Assembly (NCBI GenBank): GCA_934661005.1
Contig: CAKUIK010000056.1
Coordinates: forward strand, 1 to 13,415
Reading direction: 5' to 3'
Length of the DNA stretch: 13,415 bases
Source: an uncultured Slackia sp.
GTDB lineage: Bacteria > Actinomycetota > Coriobacteriia > Coriobacteriales > Eggerthellaceae
The position numbers were made by a program, and so were the translations under genes. Under the pieces are notes generated by a model. That model was not told where the DNA came from, searched no databases, and worked only from the letters and a program-made list of their open reading frames with translations. Shown here piece by piece: positions 6,472-12,691 of the stretch (its first letter is position 1; every line of letters starts with the position of its first letter).

Positions 6472-7101
6472 ATGAATACTTCGATTCGAAACGAACGTAA
6501 AACGAGGGTGCGCGCGGCATGTGTCGTAATGGGCGCGATGTCGATTTTGGTGCTGGCATTGTACGGCTGCCAACCCTCCCAGGCGAGCGACACTGCGAGC
6601 AAGTCCGACTCGGCCGCGACGGAAAGCATTACGCTGACCGATTGGTCGCCGAGCACCGATTGCGCGACGTGCCATTCCAACGAGGTCTCGTCTGAGGCCG
6701 ATACGGCATGCACGGCATCGAAGCACGCATCGCTTTCGTGCGCCGACTGCCATTCCGACACCGAGAAGCTCGCCAAGTTTCACAACGGCACGAGCTCAGA
6801 CGATCGCCAGCCGACTCGCCTGAAGCAGACCGAAGTGTCGAGCGAGGTGTGCCTTGGTTGCCACGATCAAAGCGAGCTTGCCCAGAAGACGGCATCGGTC
6901 ACGGCTCTCACCGATTCGAACGGCAAGACGGTCAACCCGCATGATTTGCCGGCAACCGAAACCCACCAGGCCATTACCTGCACGAATTGCCACACCATGC
7001 ATTCCGAGCAGACCGACCTTGATGGTGACGCGAAATCGTACTGCACGAGTTGCCACCACGCCGACGTGTTCGAGTGCTATACGTGCCACCAGCACAGCTA
7101 G
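6472..7101 (+). CDS. Hexahaem c-type cytochrome lipoprotein (electron donor to the flavoprotein)
   Basis: The start is ATG 6472, behind AAGGGGGAG; the frame is open further up to 6397 without a ribosome site. The 209-aa product has a basic N-terminus, a hydrophobic segment and a lipobox-like LYGC, so Cys33 is probably lipidated and anchors the protein outside the membrane. Six CxxCH haem sites follow at 64-68, 90-94, 127-131, 170-174, 191-195 and 202-206. Extra histidines (H85, H104, H157, H165, H177, H196) could be distal ligands. Four-haem modules of this kind normally deliver electrons to fumarate-reductase-like flavoproteins. Here six motifs are present, the last two close together at the C-terminus. 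It lies 81 bp before the flavoprotein gene in the same orientation, evidently one operon. Confidence 0.88.
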   Translation: MNTSIRNERKTRVRAACVVMGAMSILVLALYGCQPSQASDTASKSDSAATESITLTDWSPSTDCATCHSNEVSSEADTACTASKHASLSCADCHSDTEKLAKFHNGTSSDDRQPTRLKQTEVSSEVCLGCHDQSELAQKTASVTALTDSNGKTVNPHDLPATETHQAITCTNCHTMHSEQTDLDGDAKSYCTSCHHADVFECYTCHQHS

Positions 7102-7109
7102 TTAGAAAT

Positions 7110-7141
7110 TCGCCCCGGCGAAAGGGGATTTCACGGGGCGA
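7110..7141 (+). promoter_or_regulatory. Intercistronic hairpin between cytochrome and flavoprotein genes
   Basis: TCGCCCCG (7110-7117) and CGGGGCGA (7134-7141) form an 8-bp stem with a 16-base loop and no T-run. It could protect or process the message so that the two genes are expressed at different levels. The structure is read directly from the sequence; the effect is inferred. Confidence 0.45.
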
Positions 7142-7182
7142 TAGCAGTGCGCGTCATGCGCGAATAAAGAAAGGGGAACGAA

Positions 7183-8868
7183 ATGGAAGGGAATGAAATG
7201 GGACTTTCTCGTCGTAATTTCCTGAAGGGCGCTGGTCTTGCCGCTATCGGCGCAGCTGCCGCAACGAGCCTGGGAGGCTGCGCGTCTTCCGAGTCTTCGG
7301 CAGACTGGATGCCTTCGAAGTGGGATTTTGAAACAGACGTGCTCGTTATTGGCTACGGTGGCGCCGGCTTGTGGGCCGCGGTCACCGCGAAAGACGAGGG
7401 CAACAGCGACGTGCTCGTGCTCGAAAAGGCGCCGTCGCGCGGCGGCGGAAACAGCTCCATCAACATGGGCGAATATACCTGGATTGATGACGTGGACGGA
7501 GCCGTGAAATACATTACCGGCTTCACTAAGGGACATACGCCCGAGGAAATTGCGCGCGCATGGGCCGAAGAGTGCTACAACAACATGGACTATTGCGATC
7601 GTTGGGGCGTGAAGACTGAAAAGAAGAAGGGCACCAACGCTTCCGGCGGAACGTCAAGCTGCGAGTATCCGTGGATCGATGGCGCAGAGGCCATGCATGT
7701 GTGCTCGTTCGGCGATGCGACGAAGGGCGGCAACGAAGGCTGGCACACGCTTGACCAGGCTCGTGCCGACTTGGGCATCGAGGTTAAGTTCAGCTGCCAT
7801 GACGAAACCTTGATTCAGAACCCCGAAACCAAGGAAATCGTTGGTGCGTACACCTACATTGGCGACGACGGCACGCAGTACGCAATCAAGGCTCGCAAGG
7901 GCGTTATCATGACCATCGGCGGCTTTGAGTTCAACGACGAGCTGAAGAACACCTATTGCAAGTGCTACCCGATGAACGGTTTCTACGGCTGGCCCTTCAA
8001 CACGGGCGACGGCATCAAGATGGTGCAGGATGTTGGCGCGCAACTGTGGCACATGAATAATGTCATTGGCTCGTACAACGCATGGTTCAAAGATTTCGAG
8101 TGGAAGTACGCGTTCACCCTTACCCCTCAAGCGAATAACTACGTGATGGTTAATCGTTTGGGCGATCGCTGGATTGCCGAATCGACGTTCTTGAGCCCGC
8201 ATGTTGGTTGGCATGAGTTCGAGAAGTTCAACGACGAGAAGCTGTGCGACTTCGAGCGCATTCCGACTTGGGTCATTCTTGACCAGAACGTTATCGACGC
8301 CGGACCGCTTGGCGCTACTGCGGGTGGCGCTCTGAACACGCCTGGCGGATCGACCACCATCGGCATGACGTTGAGCGACATTCCCGCGGAGTGCGGCCAA
8401 TATCCCGGCTGGAGCGAGGACAATTCGGCAGAAATCCAGAAGGGCTGGATTCTGAAAGCCGACACGATCGACGAGCTTATTAAGAAGATGGCCGAGGTCG
8501 ACGATACTCCCGATGTGGAGGCCGTGAAAGCGACCATCGAGAAGTACAACGGCTACTGCGCTGCTGGCAGCGATCCCGATTTCCAGCGTACGGAAACCAC
8601 GCTTGCGCCGGTTTCGACCCCGCCGTATTACGCGTATCCTCTCTATCCCGGCGGCTGCTCGACGCTCGGTGGCCCGAAGAAGGACGTCAACGCGCAGGTA
8701 CTCGATGTTGACGACCAGCCCATTGGCCGTTTGTATGCGGCTGGCTGCTTCGGCAACATGGCGAGCCACACCTACGGCATTTCCGGCGGCAACAACGCCG
8801 AGAACATGGTTTGGGGCCGCATCGCCGCTCGTTCGGCGTCGGCGAACAAGCCTTGGGACGAAAAATAA
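7183..8868 (+). CDS. Tat-exported FAD-dependent reductase (fumarate/urocanate reductase-like flavoprotein)
   Basis: This is an intact 561-aa protein. ATG 7183 is preferred because AAAGGGG lies six to seven bases upstream; ATG 7198 is an in-frame alternative. The N-terminus carries a twin-arginine signal (SRRNFLKG, residues 9-16) and a lipobox LGGC (30-33), so it is probably a Tat-exported lipoprotein. The FAD-binding Rossmann motif is at VIGYGGAG (57-62 for GxGxxG), followed by the Glu at about 81 and the SRGGGNSSINMGEY loop. TIGGFEFNDELK, NTGDGIKM and the C-terminal GCFGNMASHTYGISGGNNAE are typical of the FAD_binding_2 superfamily. It presumably takes electrons from the cytochrome encoded just upstream and reduces an organic acceptor outside the membrane. 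The substrate cannot be read from sequence: fumarate, urocanate-like acids and diet-derived compounds are all possible. Confidence 0.88.
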   Translation: MEGNEMGLSRRNFLKGAGLAAIGAAAATSLGGCASSESSADWMPSKWDFETDVLVIGYGGAGLWAAVTAKDEGNSDVLVLEKAPSRGGGNSSINMGEYTWIDDVDGAVKYITGFTKGHTPEEIARAWAEECYNNMDYCDRWGVKTEKKKGTNASGGTSSCEYPWIDGAEAMHVCSFGDATKGGNEGWHTLDQARADLGIEVKFSCHDETLIQNPETKEIVGAYTYIGDDGTQYAIKARKGVIMTIGGFEFNDELKNTYCKCYPMNGFYGWPFNTGDGIKMVQDVGAQLWHMNNVIGSYNAWFKDFEWKYAFTLTPQANNYVMVNRLGDRWIAESTFLSPHVGWHEFEKFNDEKLCDFERIPTWVILDQNVIDAGPLGATAGGALNTPGGSTTIGMTLSDIPAECGQYPGWSEDNSAEIQKGWILKADTIDELIKKMAEVDDTPDVEAVKATIEKYNGYCAAGSDPDFQRTETTLAPVSTPPYYAYPLYPGGCSTLGGPKKDVNAQVLDVDDQPIGRLYAAGCFGNMASHTYGISGGNNAENMVWGRIAARSASANKPWDEK

Positions 8869-8876
8869 TCTAAGCG

Positions 8877-8909
8877 GCGGAGTCTCCCTTCCCTCCCTCT
8901 AAACTCCGC
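8877..8909 (+). terminator. Hairpin downstream of the flavoprotein gene
   Basis: GCGGAGT (8877-8883) and ACTCCGC (8903-8909) form a 7-bp stem with a 19-base pyrimidine-rich loop, 8 bp after the stop codon. There is no T-run behind it, so termination is uncertain; it may protect the 3' end. A second hairpin (8928-8955) follows. Confidence 0.35.
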
Positions 8910-8926
8910 ATGGCTTTCCCTCCAGT

Positions 8927-8963
8927 TGGCGGGCATCGCATATGTGGTGCCCGTCATTCGTTT
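8927..8963. repeat. 37-bp hairpin repeat, copy 1
   Basis: The 37 bp match 10735-10771 with only two differences, in the same orientation. GGCGGGCA (8928-8935) and TGCCCGTC (8948-8955) form a stem with one G-U pair around a loop containing the palindrome CATATG. It ends within the TAA of the 44-aa minus-strand gene. It may be a terminator shared by several loci or a recombination scar. Confidence 0.7.
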
Positions 8964-9096
8964 ACCAGCTAATAGGGACTCCGAGGTATTCCATCAGCTT
9001 TCGAAGTATCTGGGCTTCGGTCAATCCCTGCTCATGTAGGCCATCTACGATTCGTTTGATTTCGTCTGACCGCGTTTCGAATTCCTCTTCTTCCAT
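8962..9096 (-). CDS. Small hypothetical protein (44 aa)
   Basis: The frame runs from ATG (9094-9096) to TAA (8962-8964), with GAGAGGAG about nine bases upstream and a CATAAT -10-like box about 35 bp before the start. The protein begins MEEEEFETRSDEIKRIVDGL and ends RKLMEYLGVPISW. The acidic N-terminus is followed by two likely helices separated by a turn (HEQGLTEAQI). The second half resembles a helix-turn-helix arm, but is too short for a confident fold call. It is the only gene between the flavoprotein and the ATPase cassette and lies inside the 37-bp direct repeats. No family is recognised; the good ribosome site supports a real gene. Confidence 0.5.
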   Translation of the reverse strand: MEEEEFETRSDEIKRIVDGLHEQGLTEAQILRKLMEYLGVPISW

Positions 9097-9157
9097 CGGG
9101 AAGGCTCCTCTCTCTTCCTATTGCTGTCATTATGGCACATACCGCGGATGCTAATCG

Positions 9158-9221
9158 TCTTCGGCGTATTGCGCCATCCGCCCTCCGTCTCACTGTCGCT
9201 ACGATCCCGCAACGAAATCGA
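9158..9221 (-). pseudogene. LuxR 3'-end fragment bordering the ATPase cassette (left)
   Basis: This segment matches 4559-4621, which is the 3' flank and last seven codons of the intact LuxR gene, with a single-base indel and some mismatches. The last 25 bp (9197-9221) match 4597-4621 at 24 of 25 positions and 10675-10699 at 23 of 25. They encode IDFVAGS and the stop on the minus strand. The match ends abruptly at 9221 and the ATPase 3' flank begins at 9222-9223. Confidence 0.75.
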
Positions 9222-9273
9222 ATGGTTGCGCAGGATCTTGCCGCGAGGCCTCTCGAAGCCGCCGAAGCGCGCT

Positions 9274-9316
9274 CCTATTCCCCAAAACTGTGAAATTACT
9301 TTTTTTGGGGAATAGG
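9274..9316. repeat. Palindrome at the 3' end of the ATPase gene
   Basis: CCTATTCCCCAAAA (9274-9287) and TTTTGGGGAATAGG (9303-9316) are perfect 14-bp inverted arms with a 15-base spacer. The stop codon (9296-9298) lies in the spacer and the right arm encodes the protein's NPIPQ tail. No T-run follows on the minus strand, so it is not a standard terminator. A near-copy lies at the promoter end of the same gene (10535-10571). Confidence 0.8.
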
Positions 9317-10507
9317 ATTGCTCAGCCACTCAGCTGCGTCCACGATTCGTATTCCCTCGTGCTGGCATTCGGGCTGGTAGGTGCGCGCAATCAGCATCTT
9401 GGGGAAAGCGTCCTTTATCGCCAGCAGAGGAGACACTTCGCGCTCGAACGTCTTCTCTTCGGAAATATTGTTCGCGACCTGTATGTAGAGTTTCTCACCC
9501 TGTTTGATTGCGACGAAGTCGATTTCTTTCTTGTATAGAACGCCGACGTAGACCTCATAGCCGCGGCGCAGAAGTTCCATGGCCACGATGTTTTCCAGCA
9601 CGCGGCCGTAATCCATATTCTTGGTACCAAGGCGCGCGAAACGAAAGCTTTGGTCGACAAGGTAGTATTTGTCTTCCGAGCTCAGGTACCTCTTCCCGCG
9701 TATGTCGTAGCGGCGGAAGCGGTAGAAGGCGAAGGCCTTGCACAGCGCGTCCACGTACTTGCCGATCGTCTTGTGATCGGCCTTCATCCTACTTGACTCG
9801 AGCGTGTCGGCGATAGATCGTATCGAGGTCAGATTGCCCACGTTGTCCATGAGATAGTCTATGAGGGCGTGGAGCAGCTGTTCGTTTCTCAGCTTGTATT
9901 TGCTCACGATGTCGCGGACCACCAAAGCGTTCAAGACCTCGGAATTGATGTAGCGGCGCTTTTGGTCTTCGGTTCTGTACAGATACGAGCCCGCCATCCC
10001 CCCATCCGAGATGTATGCGGTCAGGCTATCGTAGATGTTTTGAGATGGGAAGTATTCCAGGTACTCTGCGAACGAGAATGGGTAGACGGGGATTTCGTAC
10101 GTCCTGCCCACGAACAGGGTCGCCAGGTCGCTGCTTTGCAAGAACGCGTTTGATCCGGTGACGAATATGCTGTACTTCTCCCGGGCATGCAGACTGTTTA
10201 TGGCCTTTTCGAAGGAGGCGCACATCTGCACTTCGTCGATGAGCAGGTAGTTTTGTCGGCTGGGCGCGTAGCGTTCCTCGACGTATGCTTCCATGGAGTG
10301 ATACTCCATGATGTCCTCGAAGTCGGTCAGGTTGTAGTTGATGTGGATGATGTTGGCATCTGGCTGCCTCTCGACAATCTTTTGCGCCAAGGTCTCCATG
10401 AGCCTGGACTTGCCCGATCGGCGGACGCCGGTAATGACCTTGATGTCGGGCGTGTCGGCAAGCTCCAGCATCTCCGAGAGATATGTTGTTCGCTCTACGA
10501 GTTTCAT
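9296..10507 (-). CDS. AAA_14/DUF4143-type ATPase (403 aa)
   Basis: The start ATG (10507) has GGAGGG about seven bases upstream. The order is that of the AAA_14 plus DUF4143 family. It has a Walker A GVRRSGKS (27-34), a Walker B YLLIDEVQ (D91, E92) and a sensor-like VTGSNAFL near 116-123. A winged-helix-like middle follows (SIRSIADTLESSRMKADHKT). The C-terminal part (EIDFVAIKQGEKLYIQVA, about 320-340) resembles a PD-(D/E)xK nuclease core. The family is very widespread and its members are often accessory and lineage-specific; the cellular role is not established. The length is normal and all motifs are intact. Both ends of the gene carry a TTCCCCAAAA/TTTTGGGGAA palindrome. LuxR-derived direct repeats border the unit on both sides. 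A decayed second copy of its 3' end is at 4366-4559. It is probably a mobile or selfish cassette, though no transposase is seen. Confidence 0.85.
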   Translation of the reverse strand: MKLVERTTYLSEMLELADTPDIKVITGVRRSGKSRLMETLAQKIVERQPDANIIHINYNLTDFEDIMEYHSMEAYVEERYAPSRQNYLLIDEVQMCASFEKAINSLHAREKYSIFVTGSNAFLQSSDLATLFVGRTYEIPVYPFSFAEYLEYFPSQNIYDSLTAYISDGGMAGSYLYRTEDQKRRYINSEVLNALVVRDIVSKYKLRNEQLLHALIDYLMDNVGNLTSIRSIADTLESSRMKADHKTIGKYVDALCKAFAFYRFRRYDIRGKRYLSSEDKYYLVDQSFRFARLGTKNMDYGRVLENIVAMELLRRGYEVYVGVLYKKEIDFVAIKQGEKLYIQVANNISEEKTFEREVSPLLAIKDAFPKMLIARTYQPECQHEGIRIVDAAEWLSNPIPQKK

Positions 10508-10534
10508 GCCCGCCCTCCGTGATTAGAGTAATCT

Positions 10535-10575
10535 ATTCCCCAAAATCGAAAAAACTTTCATTTTGGGGAATTATA
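10535..10575 (-). promoter_or_regulatory. Promoter and palindromic operator/leader of the ATPase gene
   Basis: On the minus strand a consensus TATAAT (complement of 10570-10575) overlaps the outer arm of a perfect inverted repeat. The arms are ATTCCCCAAAAT (10535-10546) and ATTTTGGGGAAT (10560-10571), with 13 bases between. No good -35 is visible. Transcription would start inside the palindrome, so it can act as an operator or as a leader hairpin. The arms share the 11-bp core ATTCCCCAAAA with the gene's 3' palindrome, which hints that one protein, perhaps the ATPase itself, recognises both ends. Confidence 0.65.
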
Positions 10576-10674
10576 CTTCGGTTTTTACTGTTTGGCATGC
10601 AAGTTAATGGTTGCGTGAGTATTGCGCTTGAGAATGAGCGTCATTCGGGAAAAGGCGCGCCAGCCGCTCATTGC

Positions 10675-10730
10675 CGCTACGAGCCCGTAACGAAATCGAT
10701 GAGCTCTTGCTTGCTGTGCACGTCGAGCTT
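10675..10730 (-). pseudogene. LuxR 3'-end fragment bordering the ATPase cassette (right)
   Basis: These 56 bp match 4597-4652 of the intact LuxR gene at 55 of 56 positions and encode KLDVHSKQELIDFVTGS followed by TAG (stop at 10677-10679). The match ends abruptly at 10730, where sequence resembling the flavoprotein 3' hairpin begins within five bases. The near-identity points to recent duplication or gene conversion. Confidence 0.8.
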
Positions 10731-10734
10731 CAAA

Positions 10735-10771
10735 TGGCGGGCATCGCATATGTGGCGCCCGCCATTCGTTT
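10735..10771. repeat. 37-bp hairpin repeat, copy 2
   Basis: This is the second copy of the element at 8927-8963, two differences in 37. Here the stem is perfect: AATGGCGGGC (10733-10742) with GCCCGCCATT (10757-10766) and a 14-base loop. It directly abuts the LuxR fragment. No T-run follows. Confidence 0.7.
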
Positions 10772-11062
10772 GCGATGGGGTTTTGTCGGGGCTCGTTCTG
10801 CGGTTCTCTAATCGCCGATTCCGTCTGCTCTCCCTATGGGCTGCGAGTGCTTCGATTCGTGAGTTTCGCGGGGGGTCTATTCCGCACATCGCAACGAAAA
10901 CGAAAACGCGAAGTAGATAGCCGCCTCTATTTCGCAAAATCGCAAAAAATTGAAAAACGCGAAATAGATAGTGGATTGTAATTCGCGTTTTTGCCTATGT
11001 TCTCGGATTGGCGATGCACATTTTGTCCTGGTGCCTTGATTTGCGGTTGGCCGCTAAATGCG
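10772..11062. other. AT-rich repeat-bearing intergenic region
   Basis: No gene is visible. Alternating copies of a GCGAARTAGA motif occur at 10876-10885 (inverted, imperfect), 10908-10917, 10926-10935 (inverted) and 10959-10968. AAAACGCGAARTAGATAG is directly repeated at 10903-10920 and 10954-10971, 51 bp apart. The pair at 10926-10935/10959-10968 is a perfect 10-bp inverted repeat whose AAAATCGCAAAAAATTG centre resembles the centre of the ATPase promoter palindrome. Confidence 0.55.
10953..10992 (-). terminator. Probable terminator of the Schlafen-type operon
   Basis: AAAAACGCGAA (10953-10963) and TTCGCGTTTTT (10982-10992) form a perfect 11-bp stem with an 18-base loop. On the minus strand the stem ends in TTTTT and is followed by CAATTTTTT. 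It lies about 70 bp after the stop at 11063, as expected for the end of that operon. The same bases are part of the GCGAARTAGA repeat cluster, so the role is not exclusive. Confidence 0.5.
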
Positions 11063-11260
11063 TCAGACGAACGTTGCGTCTTTTCCGGCCATATCGTACG
11101 ACCCGGTTACGGCCAAAAGGTCATCGCCCGCATCCATGACCGGTAGGGTGTCATAGCGTACGCCATCCACAACAATGGCACGCCATTTCGTAAGCGGCAG
11201 CCGAGACTCGAAAACCAGGACGGTATAAGGACCTATAGTTATACTCTCGACGATTTTCAT
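11063..11260 (-). CDS. Small hypothetical protein (65 aa), beta-rich
   Basis: The start is ATG 11260, with GAGGAGG about seven bases upstream, and its first base pairs overlap the TGA of the preceding frame (ATGA), a sign of translational coupling. The protein begins MKIVESITIGPYTVLVFESR and continues with WRAIVVDGVRYDTLPVMD and ends GSYDMAGKDATFV. It looks like a small beta-barrel or sheet protein, soluble, without a signal. No family is recognised. It closes a minus-strand unit with the 41-aa gene and the Schlafen-type gene, and is probably part of the same function. Confidence 0.6.
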   Translation of the reverse strand: MKIVESITIGPYTVLVFESRLPLTKWRAIVVDGVRYDTLPVMDAGDDLLAVTGSYDMAGKDATFV

Positions 11261-11382
11261 CGCTTGGCCTCCTCGGCTGATTCTTGCGCACCGCTGGCGC
11301 GGGGTTCGGCTGGCTTGTTTTGTCGACGGTGCTTCGTTTGAGGGCGGCTGGGTACGAGGGTCGCCATCTTCTGCTCGCTCAT
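11257..11382 (-). CDS. Small basic hypothetical protein (41 aa), translationally coupled
   Basis: The frame runs from ATG 11382 to TGA (11257-11259), 14 bp after the Schlafen-type gene's stop; AGAAGG about 11 bases upstream overlaps that stop. The product begins MSEQKMATLVPSRPQTKHRR and is rich in Gln, Lys, Arg, Pro and Ala, ending EESAEEAKR-like (QESAEEAKR). It looks disordered. Its TGA shares bases with the next gene's ATG. It may be a real small protein or mainly a coupling frame for the downstream gene. No function is recognised. Confidence 0.4.
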   Translation of the reverse strand: MSEQKMATLVPSRPQTKHRRQNKPAEPRASGAQESAEEAKR

Positions 11383-11396
11383 TCCGCTCGCGCCTT

Positions 11397-12647
11397 CTAT
11401 ACGCGATATCTCGTTCCTCGGCCAGTGCCCGTTTTCTCTACGTAGCGCTTCTCGACAAGCGATCGCAGAAGTTTCACGGCTTTGTCTTTGCCGAACCCGA
11501 AGTTCGCGACGATTTGCCCGCTCGCCGCCGAGCCTTCTTCTTTGACGAATTGATACACCAGCTCCTCATCGCTGGTCAAAGCGGGTTTCGCGTCGGTCAC
11601 GGGGAGCGTGACTCGCACGGCGTTTTCGCTTACGTCGAATTCGGGTTTCTGCTCGTATTGGGCATATGAGCTGCGAATGCGCACGATTCCCGTGCCGAAC
11701 ATTTCGATGATGTTGAGCCTGAACAGCACGTTGGCAAGAATTGGGTTGCGCAGCTGCGAAATGAAGCCCCTTAGATATTCGTCGCGTCCAAGGCCTGCGG
11801 GCAGGCCGCCAGGCGAGGAAATTTCGATGTGGTCGGGGCGCATCGCGATTCTGATTTTCGCGTTAACGTCCCACGTGCGATGCGCAACGGCGTTCGCGAC
11901 GGCTTCGCGGAATGCCTCGTAGGGAATCGAATAATGCGTGGTTCGACGGGCGCCTTCAATCGTTTCGACGCTGTAGTATCGCTCGAACATCGTGCAGGCG
12001 CCATCGATTTGTCCGATGACGGAAGTTCCTTCGAATGTTGCGCGGTCGGCAATGGTGTTGATGTTTTCCCCGAACCTCGCGACGTCGATTCCGGGGAAGG
12101 TGTTCTGGTCGGAAACGATGAGCGCGGCGTTGTTGAAGCCCGCCTCGAAATTGAACAGGTTGAACGTTCGCAGAACATCTCCGTTGAGCGCCTTCACGAT
12201 GTGCTCGGCCTCGAGCTTTTCTTCGAGCGCGCAAAACGTTAAATCTTGCTTGTGGCAGGGTAGTTCCTCGAAATTCATGTTTTGGCCAGCGAGCACGAGC
12301 CTGCGTAGCTCGACGCTATCGACCTCTACGGTCGCCGTGTCTGACCTGCGGTAAGCTCTCCCTTTATAGAGGTAGGGCTTGTTCGGCCCCTCTTCAACGG
12401 CAAGGGTGACGGTTTTCTTGCGCGCGTTTTCGGTGAGCGAGAAAAACGGCGTGGGGTCGATGGAATCGTTGATTTTGTTTTCGACGTCCAGACACGCCGC
12501 CCTCGTATCGGCGAGGCCTTTGACGGACCCATCGTCGGCGATGCCGAAAACAATGCTGCCGGATCCGTAATTGGCGAAGGCGCTCACCGTTTTAAGAAAC
12601 GAATTCGAGATGGACTCTTTCCATTCGATGGCTCTGCTTTCTTTCAT
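11397..12647 (-). CDS. Schlafen/AlbA_2-domain ATP-binding regulator with C-terminal winged helix
   Basis: The start is ATG 12647, with GGGAGGAG about 10 bases upstream; an in-frame GTG at 12668 lies before this site and is unlikely. The 416-aa product has an AlbA_2 (Schlafen-fold) domain at about 1-110 (MKESRAIEWKESIS, then SAFANYGSGSIVFGIADDG, YRRSD near the end). A HATPase_c_4-type ATP-binding domain follows at about 240-345, with an N-box-like EAFREAVANAVAHRTWD and SSPGGLPAGLGRDEYLRG. A winged helix at about 359-416 completes it (SGQIVANFGFGKDKAVKLLR). Such proteins are widespread putative transcription regulators, often in accessory regions; some Schlafen-fold proteins cut or bind nucleic acid. 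It heads a three-gene minus-strand unit and is preceded by a compact ACCGACG operator cluster, which suggests self-regulation. Confidence 0.85.
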   Translation of the reverse strand: MKESRAIEWKESISNSFLKTVSAFANYGSGSIVFGIADDGSVKGLADTRAACLDVENKINDSIDPTPFFSLTENARKKTVTLAVEEGPNKPYLYKGRAYRRSDTATVEVDSVELRRLVLAGQNMNFEELPCHKQDLTFCALEEKLEAEHIVKALNGDVLRTFNLFNFEAGFNNAALIVSDQNTFPGIDVARFGENINTIADRATFEGTSVIGQIDGACTMFERYYSVETIEGARRTTHYSIPYEAFREAVANAVAHRTWDVNAKIRIAMRPDHIEISSPGGLPAGLGRDEYLRGFISQLRNPILANVLFRLNIIEMFGTGIVRIRSSYAQYEQKPEFDVSENAVRVTLPVTDAKPALTSDEELVYQFVKEEGSAASGQIVANFGFGKDKAVKLLRSLVEKRYVEKTGTGRGTRYRV

Positions 12648-12691
12648 GCCGGCCTGCTCCTCCCGCACAATCGTCGGTCTTTTTACGTGGA

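Noticed and set aside
6186..6776. Upstream extension of the LuxR frame
   Set aside because: It lacks a ribosome site, crosses the divergent regulatory region and the start of the cytochrome gene, and the ATG at 6185 has a strong GGAGGGGG.
7654..8769. 371-codon minus-strand frame inside the flavoprotein gene
   Set aside because: It is an antisense shadow of a gene with full family motifs on the plus strand; its own translation shows none.
10903..10971. Possible CRISPR-like or origin-type iterons
   Set aside because: There are only two direct copies plus inverted ones, no regular spacers, and no Cas or replication gene nearby.
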